This document shows positions 25,592 to 34,493 of a DNA stretch of 64,000 nucleotides, in pieces. Source of the DNA: a bacterium (GTDB lineage Bacteria > Planctomycetota > Planctomycetia > Isosphaerales > Isosphaeraceae); the NCBI GenBank assembly GCA_016125085.1, contig WGMM01000030.1, forward strand, positions 1-64,000, in the 5' to 3' direction. Positions within the stretch are counted from its first letter, which is position 1. The number at the start of each line of letters is the position of its first letter. Both the position numbers and the translations under genes were made by a program. A model generated the notes under the pieces. The model was not told the DNA's origin, ran no database searches, and was given only the letters and a program-made list of their open reading frames with translations.

Positions 25592-27601
25592 TTACGGCTG
25601 AGGTGGCGGCTCGGCGCGTCCGGAACCGGGGATGAACCGGGGCACACGTCCGCCGAGAATTCCGTTGAAGAGCATGTCCAGACTCGTATCGACGGCCCGG
25701 TTCTTGAGATTTTCGCCGAGCTGTTTCATGTTGGCGTCAAACGAGTTCTGATCGACTTCCGGTTGACCGATCGTGCCTCGAATCGGAATCTTGAACACCT
25801 CGGTTCCCAAGAACGATCGAAAAAGTGCGACGTTCTGCAGAAGTGTCGGCGTGACAGGCACTTCGACAAGCAGGTCGAGCTTCTGGTCGAAAGTGACCGA
25901 GCCGGAAAAGTCGAGTCGGGTGAGCTGGCCGATAGGCACGCTCAGGCCATGCTGGATGACACGATCCTTGACGATTTCGAACTGGACGGGCTGGTCAAGC
26001 GAAAATGTCGGCGGTGGCGGCAGACCGACGCTCTGGGTCAAATTCAACAGCCACGGCCCCGGGCCGAAGCGGACATCCTCGAAGGCGAGGTCGCCTTTCA
26101 GCGACAATTCTGTTTTACGGTCCGTCACCGGGATCACGCCATCGAGAATCCGGGCCGAGATGAAGCCGTCGACTTTCGTCGCCGACGCCAGGGCCGGCGC
26201 CGGGTACACCATGACTTTTTCCGAGATGAGCGGGCTCAGCGACAATCGGGTGAGCGTCGTGTTCGGCCCGAGCCGGACTCGGGCGGGCATGGCGTCTTCC
26301 GTCATTTCGACGGTAGGTTCGACGAACAGCCGGCCATCGTTGACTGTCGTGTCGATCGGTGCGATCGCCACCTTGCCATCCTGCCACTTCATATCGAGGG
26401 CGATGTCGCCGACCTGAATCCCGTCCAGGTCGATGCCGGATACTCGGGTCGCCATCGAAGCTTTCATCCGGTTCAGAGCTTTTTTGTCGACGGGCCCGGA
26501 TGCCTGGAAGGTGACAGGCGTCATGGCGAAACGGACTTTGCCCATATCGCTTTGCGCCAGGATTTCACCGATTTTCGCCGGGTCGACTTTCACTTCGCCG
26601 CCGACGTCCACGGCCGCGGATTCGCCTGTCAGATCGCTGGCGGAGCCCTTCAGGCCGATGTCCAGTCCGGGCAGGCCAAGTTTCGTATCGGCGAACGTCA
26701 CGTTCACGGTCGGTTCGTACGAGGCTCGCAGGTCGGACCGAAACCGGAACCGGTCGATGGCCGTAAGCAGTTTCGGAAGGTCTTCGGAGTCCTGCCATTG
26801 CAGGTCGGCCCGGATATCGGGAACGATGTGATACGATTTCGGTCCTTCGGTTACGTGAATGCGCCCCGTGACCCATGCGGTGGCTGCCAGCCCCATGCCG
26901 CTGCCGACGAACGGCCAGCGATCGAATTCGGCGACGATGTCGACCGATTTATCGGTCCATCGCTGGATTTGCCCCCGGGCTGCTAGCGAGAATTTCACCT
27001 TGCGGGCACCCTCCCCACTGGCCGTGAGCGAGAAGCCCAGTGGCTTGGGAGCTTTCGGCAAGTCGATTTCGACATCGGCGTCATGAGACACGAAGGGTTC
27101 GGGCATCTCGGGAGAATGCACAGTCAGTTGGGAGTCGGCGATCACGATGGCGAAGTCTTTTTCGGCTTTCGGATCGATCAGCTTGCCCAGAGCCCGAATC
27201 AGGTTGATCTTGCCGTCGGCTTCCCGGCGGATATTCATGACGGCTTTACGGAAACTGAGCGTGCCCATGTCGTTCGGGTCTTTGATGATCTGCCACAAGG
27301 TGCGGCTCAGCTGCACTTCATCGGAGGTGATCACCACGGTTCCGTCCTGATCATGCAGGCGGAATCCCTCCATCACCACCGGGCGATTCCAGTCGAACCG
27401 GAACCGCTCGACGGTGATTTTGCCTGGCGCAGTCATGGGGCCGAGCACATCAAGGATACGCTGCGTGCCGATGGGGCTCTGGAGAATCCGGGGCAGAAGG
27501 ATCACCGCCAGAATCGCAGCGCATACGGCCAGTCCGGCGAAGGCCACGAGCCAGGTCCGCCAGGATCGCTTGCGGGGTTTCGTCGTCGTGGCGTCGGTCA
27601 T
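25592..27601 (-). CDS. AsmA/TamB-like bridge protein
   Basis: One N-terminal membrane helix (WLVAFAGLAVCAAILAVILLP) is followed by about 620 residues of repeating beta-strands, with segments such as GKITVERFRFDWNRPVVMEGFRLHDQDG and LDFSGSVTFDQKLDLLVEVPVTP. This is the pattern of the AsmA superfamily, whose members span the periplasm as hydrophobic grooves and move phospholipids to the outer membrane. The start at 27601 is supported by AGGAG 10 nt upstream (track: 27625). The 669-aa length is medium for the family. It is convergent with the BON-like gene. Confidence 0.75.
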   Translation of the reverse strand: MTDATTTKPRKRSWRTWLVAFAGLAVCAAILAVILLPRILQSPIGTQRILDVLGPMTAPGKITVERFRFDWNRPVVMEGFRLHDQDGTVVITSDEVQLSRTLWQIIKDPNDMGTLSFRKAVMNIRREADGKINLIRALGKLIDPKAEKDFAIVIADSQLTVHSPEMPEPFVSHDADVEIDLPKAPKPLGFSLTASGEGARKVKFSLAARGQIQRWTDKSVDIVAEFDRWPFVGSGMGLAATAWVTGRIHVTEGPKSYHIVPDIRADLQWQDSEDLPKLLTAIDRFRFRSDLRASYEPTVNVTFADTKLGLPGLDIGLKGSASDLTGESAAVDVGGEVKVDPAKIGEILAQSDMGKVRFAMTPVTFQASGPVDKKALNRMKASMATRVSGIDLDGIQVGDIALDMKWQDGKVAIAPIDTTVNDGRLFVEPTVEMTEDAMPARVRLGPNTTLTRLSLSPLISEKVMVYPAPALASATKVDGFISARILDGVIPVTDRKTELSLKGDLAFEDVRFGPGPWLLNLTQSVGLPPPPTFSLDQPVQFEIVKDRVIQHGLSVPIGQLTRLDFSGSVTFDQKLDLLVEVPVTPTLLQNVALFRSFLGTEVFKIPIRGTIGQPEVDQNSFDANMKQLGENLKNRAVDTSLDMLFNGILGGRVPRFIPGSGRAEPPPQP

Positions 27602-27918
27602 ATCGGTCAATCTCCTGAAACTCATGCCGTGCGTTTCGGGGCAGCGCCTGGCTGGCGATCGCGGGGTGGCTTCGCAGGAAGTGCATGTCCCGCAGTTGCC
27701 GAAAGTTCGGATCGATCGTGCGGCTGTCGATCGAAATGCCTGGCCGTCGGAATCGTCGAAACCGATGCGATCCCTACTTTTCGCACAGACTTAAATATCT
27801 TAACATGAAGTGGGGAACGCGGGACAAGGTGGCCTGTCGTAACGGAACGTGTCCGGAAGCCCGGAACGACTGATGCGGCGACAGGTCTTGAAATTGACAG
27901 GAAAGACGCAGGAAAAAA
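27602..27918. other. 317-nt divergent intergenic region
   Basis: This region separates the AsmA-like gene (minus) and the MFS gene (plus). It contains one AT-rich patch (CTTAAATATCTTAAC near 27792) that stands out in a GC-rich background and may be a promoter for either gene. I found no complete sigma-70 pair, terminator or small gene. Confidence 0.3.
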
Positions 27919-29157
27919 GTGACCGACCCATCGGATGGGCGTGACGTACGCAGGAGCCTGTGTCTTCTGCTGGCGATGCTTTATGGTTCTCAAGGGGCGT
28001 GGTATCCGGCCCTTTCTCTCCACCTGAAGAGCCTTGGCGTCTCGCCCCGGGCCACGGGCTGGATTTTCTCTACCTTGCCCATGGCGGCCATTGCCGCGCC
28101 GCTGGTTCTGGGGCGGCTTGCGGACCGTCGCATCGCTGCGGAGCGGCTGCTTGCCTGCACATATCTAGTGGGTGCCACGGTTTTGCTCTCCGTCTCGGCG
28201 TACCCGGGGCAGGATGCGGCTGTGCTCACCTGTATTTTTCTCCTGTACTGGCTCTTCGTCGCCCCTGGCTACAGCATCAGCAACACGATCGCCATGCGGC
28301 ATCTGGAAGATCCGCGCACGGAATTCGCCGGTATTCGGTTGTGGGGTTCCGTCGGCTGGATGACCGGCAGTTATTTCGTCGCGGCGTTTCTGTTTTTGCG
28401 ATCAGGAACGGCAGCGACTGGCGGGATTCCGCAGATTTTCTATGTCGGGGCGAGTCTGACGGTCCTCACGGCGTGGCTTTCTTCCAGGCTTCCGCAGTCA
28501 CGACCGATGGAAACGCGCAGGGTCGGTTTCCTGAAAGTGCTGAAAACGGGGCTCCTTCAGGATCGCGACTTTCTGACCTATCTGCTTGTCGGAGTCGGTG
28601 TCGGTTTGACGACTCCTTTCGTCTTCCAGCTCATCCCGGCGCTGCTGGAGTCCAGAGGGCTGAGCCGTCCCTGGGTTCTCAGCGCGATGACGCTGGCGCA
28701 GATTCCCGAAGTGTTCGCCCTGCTCGTGCTGCCGACGTTGATCCGCCGCATGGGATATCGAGGGGCACTCATTCTCGGAGTGCTGTGCTGGGTCCTGCGC
28801 TATGGCGTGATCGCGGCGGGGGCTTCGCTTTTCTGGATTGTGGCGACGATACCGCTTCAGGGGCTGGCGATCGGATTTTTTACGATCGGCGGACAGGTCT
28901 ATGTCGATGAAAAAGCGCCTCGGGAAAGCCGTGCTTCGGTTCAGGCATTGCAGGTGATGTGCACTTCGGGGGTCGGCTGCTTTCTCGGCAGTCTCCTGGC
29001 GGGCGAGAGTCAGGCACTGTGGCCGGATCGGCCGGATTTCGTATTTCTCGTTCCGTGTTTGATTGACCTTGCCTTGGCTCTTGTGCTATTACTAGGCTTT
29101 CACCCTTCCGGACATGAACGTCCGACCGATCTCTCCCTGGCCCCATCCGCCCGCTGA
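27919..29157 (+). CDS. Major facilitator superfamily transporter (NHS/LacY-like)
   Basis: This is a 412-aa carrier with 12 predicted helices. The first loop 2-3 motif is LGRLADRRIAAERLL, a variant of the MFS GxLaDRxGrk motif. LWGSVGWMTGSYF and FTIGGQVYVDEKAPRESRASVQAL match the nucleoside:H+ symporter/LacY-like branch. The substrate is unknown; nucleosides or sugars are plausible. Translation starts at a GTG with AGGA upstream. A hypothetical gene follows on the same strand after 66 nt. Confidence 0.85.
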   Translation: MTDPSDGRDVRRSLCLLLAMLYGSQGAWYPALSLHLKSLGVSPRATGWIFSTLPMAAIAAPLVLGRLADRRIAAERLLACTYLVGATVLLSVSAYPGQDAAVLTCIFLLYWLFVAPGYSISNTIAMRHLEDPRTEFAGIRLWGSVGWMTGSYFVAAFLFLRSGTAATGGIPQIFYVGASLTVLTAWLSSRLPQSRPMETRRVGFLKVLKTGLLQDRDFLTYLLVGVGVGLTTPFVFQLIPALLESRGLSRPWVLSAMTLAQIPEVFALLVLPTLIRRMGYRGALILGVLCWVLRYGVIAAGASLFWIVATIPLQGLAIGFFTIGGQVYVDEKAPRESRASVQALQVMCTSGVGCFLGSLLAGESQALWPDRPDFVFLVPCLIDLALALVLLLGFHPSGHERPTDLSLAPSAR

Positions 29158-29223
29158 ATCGATTCGAAGTGAGGCGTTGCAGGCAATCGGCTTGATTGAG
29201 ACCAATTCCGGCGGAGCGTGCTT

Positions 29224-29847
29224 GTGGATGACTACTTGCGGATCATGACGGTCAGCGACCGGGAGATTCCGCTGATCGACCTCCAGAAGGCGGCCAGGCA
29301 TGGCGCCGTCTGGTCGATGGATCTGCCGGACAGCCAGGGAAACTATCTGGTCGTCGGGCCGGAAGTCGGCGACACTTCAGCCATCTGGGCGACGATCGAG
29401 CGAAATCCCGTCGGCCCGGGCACCCTCGGAGCCGAAGAAGTCGCAGAATTTCTCGACACGCTCGACCAGGGCGGGCCGCCCTCGGCCTGCCGCTGGCTTG
29501 AGGATTATCTCGAAAGCGTGCGGGCGATTTACGCGATCCGCATTTATCCGGATCGCATGAAAGAATCGCCCCAGGCGTTCGAAACGGTTTACGAAGTTCG
29601 CACGACGGTACACAGGATCGTCGGCGGGATCGGCCGATGGGGCGACATCGGCTACACCAACGAGCAGGACCGGCTGATCTGGTGTCACAGATCACGCAAC
29701 CTGCAGGGCATGACGGCAGCCGCGATTCTGGATGAAGTGACCGGCCGCTGGATCGACATTATCGTCGACCTCGATAATGACCGTGAATTCCAGGCCTTCG
29801 TCAACGGAGACGTTCTGCCCGTCATGGTCGCCCGAGCGATGGACTGA
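29224..29847 (+). CDS. Conserved-looking soluble protein of unknown function
   Basis: This 207-aa acidic protein has no signal peptide or membrane segment, and I do not recognise a family. Features seen are DLPDSQGNYLVVGPEVGDTSAIWATIERNPVGPG and a C-terminal IIVDLDNDREFQAFVNGDVLP. GTG at 29224 has GGAG 7 nt upstream; the track uses GTG at 29218 and an ATG lies at 29245. Codon use and GC content match the neighbours. It could be a stand-alone partner of the MFS gene upstream, but nothing proves this. Confidence 0.6.
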   Translation: MDDYLRIMTVSDREIPLIDLQKAARHGAVWSMDLPDSQGNYLVVGPEVGDTSAIWATIERNPVGPGTLGAEEVAEFLDTLDQGGPPSACRWLEDYLESVRAIYAIRIYPDRMKESPQAFETVYEVRTTVHRIVGGIGRWGDIGYTNEQDRLIWCHRSRNLQGMTAAAILDEVTGRWIDIIVDLDNDREFQAFVNGDVLPVMVARAMD

Positions 29848-30027
29848 CGCCAGCTTGTGACCTTTCGGAGAACGGAAATCCTCCGAACGTATCCATCCGG
29901 CTCAAGGAACTTTTTTGACGCCACGGGTATCATGGGAAATGGTGATGGCGAGTCGAACGGACCGTCGCTGAATTCCGTTCGTTCGCCGGATCGATTCGGG
30001 AAATCTTCTCAACACTTCACCAGGACG

Positions 30028-30798
30028 ATGCCAGACATGACCATTATCCCTCGTTCCGTACGTGTCATGATGACGATGGTCGCCGCCACGGCGGCTTTCG
30101 GTTCGGTCCGGTCCCAGGATGCGAAAGGCGGTGCCGGCGTGGACAAGAATATGATCGTCGTGACAGGATCCGCCGAGGTTCGCGCTGTGCCGGATCTGGC
30201 CAGGATCAATGTCGGTGTCGTCACGAGTGCCCCCACGGCTGCCGCAGCCCTTGCCGAGAACAACTCGGCCATGAATGCGCTTTTCGCTGTGATCAAGGCC
30301 CAGGGCGTCGCGGATAAGGACATCCGGACTTCGAACCTGTCTGTGCAGCCCCAGTACTCGCAGCCCCAGCCCGGCCAGCGGGGGGAGTTCGTTCCGAGAG
30401 TCGTCGGATATCAGGTTACCAATACGGTTTATGTCACGCTTCGGCAAATCGACAAGCTCGGGCCGATGCTCGACGTTCTCATCGCCAACGGCGCCAATCA
30501 GGTGTACGGCATTTCGTTCGATATCGACAAGGCCGACGAGCTTCTCGACAAGGTGCGCGGCCAGGCCGTGGCTGATGCCCGCAGACTTGCCGAGCTTTAT
30601 TGCTCAGGCGATAAGGTGAAGCCGGGCCGGATCCTGCAAATCGAAGAATCAGGCGGCGACTTCGGACCTCGGCCGATGATGGACAAGATGGTCGGAATGC
30701 GTGCGATGGCGATGGCGGCCCCTGCCCCGGTCGCGGCCGGCGAGTCGTCGCTGGAAGTTCGCGTTCGAGTCGCGTTTGCGCTTGAAGCTCGCGACTGA
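30028..30798 (+). CDS. Secreted SIMPL-domain (DUF541) protein
   Basis: A signal peptide (SVRVMMTMVAATAAFGSVRSQ) precedes the SIMPL pattern: MIVVTGSAEVRAVPDLARINVGVVT, then AENNSAMNALFAVIKAQGVADKDIRTSNLSVQPQY, VVGYQVTNTVYVTLRQIDKLGPMLD and ANQVYGISFDIDKADELLDKVRGQAVADARRLAE. Members such as BP26 of Brucella and YggE form periplasmic or outer-membrane oligomers linked to stress tolerance. The 256-aa length is normal. The ATG at 30028 gives the signal peptide at the N-terminus; the track adds 57 residues. Confidence 0.88.
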   Translation: MPDMTIIPRSVRVMMTMVAATAAFGSVRSQDAKGGAGVDKNMIVVTGSAEVRAVPDLARINVGVVTSAPTAAAALAENNSAMNALFAVIKAQGVADKDIRTSNLSVQPQYSQPQPGQRGEFVPRVVGYQVTNTVYVTLRQIDKLGPMLDVLIANGANQVYGISFDIDKADELLDKVRGQAVADARRLAELYCSGDKVKPGRILQIEESGGDFGPRPMMDKMVGMRAMAMAAPAPVAAGESSLEVRVRVAFALEARD

Positions 30799-30836
30799 TT
30801 CGAGATGGTTTCGCGAATCGAATATTCATCGAATGG

Positions 30837-30864
30837 CCCTGCCCTTGCGGCAGGGTCTCGTTTT
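30837..30864 (+). terminator. Intrinsic terminator between SIMPL gene and photolyase
   Basis: CCCTGCC-CTTGC-GGCAGGG is a perfect 7-bp hairpin followed by TCTCGTTTT. It sits between two convergent stops and can end the SIMPL transcript. Confidence 0.7.
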
Positions 30865-30887
30865 GGCTCCGATGAGACGAGACGCGA

Positions 30888-32273
30888 TTAAGGATTCAGG
30901 CTGCCGACACGTTCGATATAGCCGCGCGAGTCGAATTTCTTCCGCGTACTTTCGTAACTCATGAACCGCACCGTGCCGAAGATTGGCCTCTCGCCCCACG
31001 GGCGGTCGTGTTTGCCGCCGATCGCCCAGGCGACGCCCGTGTATCCGTTCGGATCACGGCCGTCCATCTCCCATTTGTCGTTGAGCTTCAAGGCGATTTC
31101 GAATGCCGTTTCGGCATTCGGCGTCCATTCCAGAATTTTTTTGGCCCAGTACATTCGCATGTAATTGTGCATTCGGCCAGTCCTGACCATCTCCGATTGT
31201 GCCGCGTTCCATAGGGGATCATGCGTGTCGGCGTTTTCAAGCCGATCGTAATCGTAAAGATAAGCCCGCGGGTCGTCAGCGTGACGGGCCAGGGTTTTTC
31301 TCGCCCAGTCCGGGCAGCCTTCAAGTGTATCGTAATGCGAGTTTCGAGCGACGAAGTTGACGGCTAGCTCGCGCCGGACGACGAACTCTTCGACGAACGC
31401 GTCGATCGAAGCAGCTGGACCACCGCTGGCTCGTACGGCAAGAACGACATGGATGGGGTCGATATGGCCGAAATGCAGGTGTGCGGAAAGTTCGCTCGTA
31501 TGATAACGCGCCGGTTCGTTCCGCAATTCGTCGTAATTCTCCAGACGCTGACGAATGAATTTTTCCAGCCTCCTTTGAGCCTCTTTCGCTCCGCCGCGAT
31601 AGTCAGGCAATTCCGAAGCACCGCCAGCCGCGCGGACCAGACTCATCAGATGGCCCTCGTCGACCGGTTCGCCGATCGGAACGTTGCCTAAAGGCCAGGC
31701 GACGTTCGCCGAAGGATTCGGCACGCGTTCCAGAAATTGGTCAAGCACTTTGGCGATTTTCGGTCGAATGGTACGAGCGGCATATTCCTCTTTGGGAAAT
31801 TGGGCTGAGGGGACGACGACATCGGCATCGACGACTTCGAAGCGAACGGGCGATTCGGTCGCGATCTTCTGCCGCCAGAGCTGGCCGATCCGGACCGGGT
31901 TTTCGTCGCCGATCAAGATCGCAGGCTTAAGTTCGCGGGTGGCGTTCAGGACGACCTCGGGCGGAGAGCCGAAGCGGACAATTAGCGGAACGCCTTTTTG
32001 CGCAAGGTCTTCGGCTGCGTCAACGAGCCCCTGGACGAGGAAACGGTAGTGCCGTCGCTGGGCATCGGGGTAATTGTCGGTGAGTGCGAAAATGCACGCA
32101 ACGGGAACTTTCAGACGGTTCGCGTGATCGATGGCCAGGTTCAGCGCTGCATTGTCGCGGCCCCGTTGAGCCCGCTGCATCCAGTACAAGACGCATCGTC
32201 CATCTTGATTGACCGGCTGGCGGTTCGCCTCACGAGTTCTTGAGACCGGGGACTGAACGGAATTAGCAAACAT
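30888..32273 (-). CDS. Class II CPD photolyase
   Basis: The 461-aa protein begins the photolyase domain with RCVLYWMQRAQRGRDNAALNLAIDHANRLKVPV, a class II hallmark. The FAD-binding part has the class II signature WNAAQSEMVRTGRMHNYMRMYWAKKILEWT and KWEMDGRDPNGYTGVAWAIGGKHDRPW. It uses blue light to split cyclobutane pyrimidine dimers in DNA. It is a single gene with no repair neighbours and is convergent with the SIMPL gene. Confidence 0.95.
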   Translation of the reverse strand: MFANSVQSPVSRTREANRQPVNQDGRCVLYWMQRAQRGRDNAALNLAIDHANRLKVPVACIFALTDNYPDAQRRHYRFLVQGLVDAAEDLAQKGVPLIVRFGSPPEVVLNATRELKPAILIGDENPVRIGQLWRQKIATESPVRFEVVDADVVVPSAQFPKEEYAARTIRPKIAKVLDQFLERVPNPSANVAWPLGNVPIGEPVDEGHLMSLVRAAGGASELPDYRGGAKEAQRRLEKFIRQRLENYDELRNEPARYHTSELSAHLHFGHIDPIHVVLAVRASGGPAASIDAFVEEFVVRRELAVNFVARNSHYDTLEGCPDWARKTLARHADDPRAYLYDYDRLENADTHDPLWNAAQSEMVRTGRMHNYMRMYWAKKILEWTPNAETAFEIALKLNDKWEMDGRDPNGYTGVAWAIGGKHDRPWGERPIFGTVRFMSYESTRKKFDSRGYIERVGSLNP

Positions 32274-32617
32274 GGAGAGGCGGAGACCTCCGTGTCGTGG
32301 GGCTAGGCTTTTGGGTTTTTGCAGTCTGGGCGCTTGGGGGCCACATTGAAGATCATATGATGGGAACTGGCGAATCGTGACAGATTCGTTCGGATTCGTC
32401 CTTGTTCGGTATGAGAATCGCTATAGAGTATTTCAGTAGAGATCGTGTCGACGTTGTGAAAAGAGTTTCTTCATGAAACTTTCATCCTTCGTCGGTGCGT
32501 AAGCGAATACAATCTCTTTCCAATGGACGGGCATTGAGATACGAGACGAATTTGACGTCAAACGCACCGTCAGGATGTTTCGCGTTTGAGTCTACCCTCT
32601 TTGGTGGACCCCAATCC
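32274..32617. promoter_or_regulatory. 344-nt region upstream of the DUF1559 gene with a perfect 12-bp palindrome
   Basis: TTTGACGTCAAA at 32551-32562 is a perfect 12-bp palindrome 55 nt before the DUF1559 start. An imperfect hairpin, AAAGAGTTTC-TTCAT-GAAACTTTC, lies further upstream near 32462-32486. A TTGTTC/TATAGA pair has only a 14-nt spacer and is not a good promoter. No ORF is supported here. Confidence 0.35.
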
Positions 32618-33772
32618 ATGCGGCAAAGCCGTAGTGACCGTAAAGGTTTCACGCTCATCGAATTACTGGTGGTCATCGCGATCATCGCCGTTCTGATCTC
32701 TCTGCTTCTTCCTGCCGTGCAGTCCGCACGCGAGGCAGCCCGTCGCGCTCAATGCGTGAACAACATGAAGCAAATCGGCCTTGCGCTTCATAACTATCAC
32801 TCGACTCACAACGTCTTTCCTCCAGGACGGATGGCTCCGGATGTCCTGATCAATGGCGTGCCACGTTATACGATTACCAGCTACGGCACGGGCAACGTTC
32901 CCGATGCCCCGGGTAACTGGACCGGTTACTACTCGGTTCATACGCACATTCTGCAATTCATGGAGCAGACCGCGGCCTACAATGCGATGAACTTTTCCGG
33001 TGTGAATCTGGGCCAGCTTCAGAATTCCTCGGGCGCGATCGTTTCGGTGAACTACACCACCTACACGCTGACCTCGAACGCTTTCATCTGCCCATCCGAC
33101 CCGAATGGCCAGGGTGGCGGACCGGGCGGCGAAAACAACTATCGCGCCAACTTCGGCGGCAGCACGCCCTATGCCGGTGGCGGCCTGCGTGGCGATAACA
33201 CGCCAAGATCCGGAACGGACAACGGTGCTTTCACTTATGGACCGGGTCTGGGCGTTTCGCAGTATTCCGACGGCACGAGCAATACGGTGATGTTCTCGGA
33301 ACGCACCAAGGGCTCGGGAACATTCAACGCTCCGACGAAAAGCGACAGCGTGATCGCACCTTCTTTCACGATTACGTTCAACCCCGTGGCCGATGCGGAT
33401 GGGCTGCTGCAGACGTGCAACCGGAGCTTCACTCCGGACCGGTACTTCTACCAGCAAGGTCGGTATGTTGCGAGCCCCGGCTTCGGTCTCCAGTTTTCGG
33501 ATGGCTGGGGTTATTCCTGGTACATTTCGACGCTGTACAATCATACCGCTCCTCCCAACTGGGTCGGTGTGGACTGCGGTGTCGGTTCGAGCCTGACCGA
33601 CGTTCCCAGCGAACACGCGATCGTGTCAGCCAGAAGTACGCACCCGGGTGGCGTGAACAGCCTTTTTGCCGACGGATCGGTGAAATTCATCAAGAACACC
33701 GTTGCCGTACCGGTCTGGCGTGGACTTGGCTCTCGTAACGGTGGCGAAGTCCTCAGCGCGGATTCCTACTGA
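32618..33772 (+). CDS. DUF1559 pseudopilin-like protein
   Basis: The N-terminus [63 protein letters not shown] is the type IV pilin-like methylation/transmembrane motif fused to the DUF1559 opening. The C-terminus [19 protein letters not shown] is the H-x9-DG motif that ends this family. These proteins are greatly expanded in planctomycetes; the function is not settled, though secretion through a type II/IV-like system is likely. The ATG at 32618 gives 384 aa and places the prepilin motif at the N-terminus; the track start adds 41 residues. Confidence 0.95.
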   Translation: MRQSRSDRKGFTLIELLVVIAIIAVLISLLLPAVQSAREAARRAQCVNNMKQIGLALHNYHSTHNVFPPGRMAPDVLINGVPRYTITSYGTGNVPDAPGNWTGYYSVHTHILQFMEQTAAYNAMNFSGVNLGQLQNSSGAIVSVNYTTYTLTSNAFICPSDPNGQGGGPGGENNYRANFGGSTPYAGGGLRGDNTPRSGTDNGAFTYGPGLGVSQYSDGTSNTVMFSERTKGSGTFNAPTKSDSVIAPSFTITFNPVADADGLLQTCNRSFTPDRYFYQQGRYVASPGFGLQFSDGWGYSWYISTLYNHTAPPNWVGVDCGVGSSLTDVPSEHAIVSARSTHPGGVNSLFADGSVKFIKNTVAVPVWRGLGSRNGGEVLSADSY

Positions 33773-33798
33773 TCCATCGCCTGGTCGAACATCGAAGG

Positions 33799-33830
33799 CC
33801 CGGATCGTTCTGGACGGTCCGGGTTTCTTC
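33799..33830 (+). terminator. Terminator between DUF1559 gene and lipoprotein
   Basis: CCCGGATCGT and ACGGTCCGGG pair over 10 bp (one G-U) around a short loop, followed by TTTCTTC. It may reduce read-through into the lipoprotein gene. Confidence 0.6.
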
Positions 33831-33865
33831 ATTGTGTCAGGTCCGAATCTCCTGAAAGGTTTACC

Positions 33866-34330
33866 ATGAAATACTACCGATTCGCTGCGACTTCTCTGCT
33901 TCTTTCGTTCTCTCTGGCCATCGCTGGATGTGGAGGAACGGCACCTGTAGAGACGACCGAAGTCGCCAAAGCCCAGCCTGGCCTCAATGGAGGCATGGCC
34001 TATCCGATCCCCGGTGACCTGGGCTATGTGGAAGTGGTTGTAGAACGCACGAAGCCGGGGCAACCTGTGATCGTCGCGGCGTATTTTCTGGATGCTACGG
34101 CCAAAAACGCCTTGGCAGCTGATCCTTCGGCGGTCCGGGCCCGTCTGGTTCTGCCTGTGGAAGATGCTCCGAAAGAGGTCGCTCTCACCGCGAAGGCGAA
34201 GTCAGGCGGCAAATCCACGGGGAAAAGGTTCGCGACCGAACCGGGCAACTTTGACTTCGACGAACTCAAGGGCGAGCTTCTCGTCACTCTGGACGGCAAG
34301 GAAGTCTCCGTCCCATTTGCGTTTCGCTGA
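33866..34330 (+). CDS. Lipoprotein downstream of DUF1559 gene
   Basis: The 154-aa product has a lipoprotein signal (LLLSFSLAIAGCGG, Cys at about 22) and a compact beta-rich domain: YVEVVVERTKPGQPVIVAAYFLDATAKN and FDFDELKGELLVTLDGKEVSVPF. AAAGG precedes the ATG. Small lipoproteins of this kind often follow DUF1559 genes in planctomycetes, so the two may work at the same envelope site. No specific function is known. Confidence 0.75.
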   Translation: MKYYRFAATSLLLSFSLAIAGCGGTAPVETTEVAKAQPGLNGGMAYPIPGDLGYVEVVVERTKPGQPVIVAAYFLDATAKNALAADPSAVRARLVLPVEDAPKEVALTAKAKSGGKSTGKRFATEPGNFDFDELKGELLVTLDGKEVSVPFAFR

Positions 34331-34382
34331 TTAACCTTTGGGTTGTCCAGCGAAATCACTTCGATTCGTTCGATCGAAATCC

Positions 34383-34420
34383 GGGCCGGCCGTTCTTTCC
34401 TGGAGAACGTGCCGGCCCTT
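34383..34420 (+). terminator. Strong hairpin after lipoprotein gene
   Basis: GGGCCGGC-CGTTCT and AGAACG-T-GCCGGCCC form a 14-bp stem with one bulge, followed by TT. It lies 52 nt after the lipoprotein stop and 74 nt before the convergent VWA gene's stop. Confidence 0.55.
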
Positions 34421-34493
34421 GTGATTGACCGAATTCCGGTAGGACGTCCGCGATTTGCAGCGAACGTCAAAGATTACCGGGCGATTCATCGGA

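Noticed and set aside
25577-26986. Long plus-strand ORF of 469 aa
   Set aside because: It lies antisense to the AsmA-like gene and has no domain pattern, signal peptide or ribosome-binding site. Long shadow ORFs are expected at this GC content.
32400-32430. Candidate promoter TTGTTC/TATAGA upstream of DUF1559
   Set aside because: The spacer is only 14 nt, too short for a sigma-70 promoter.
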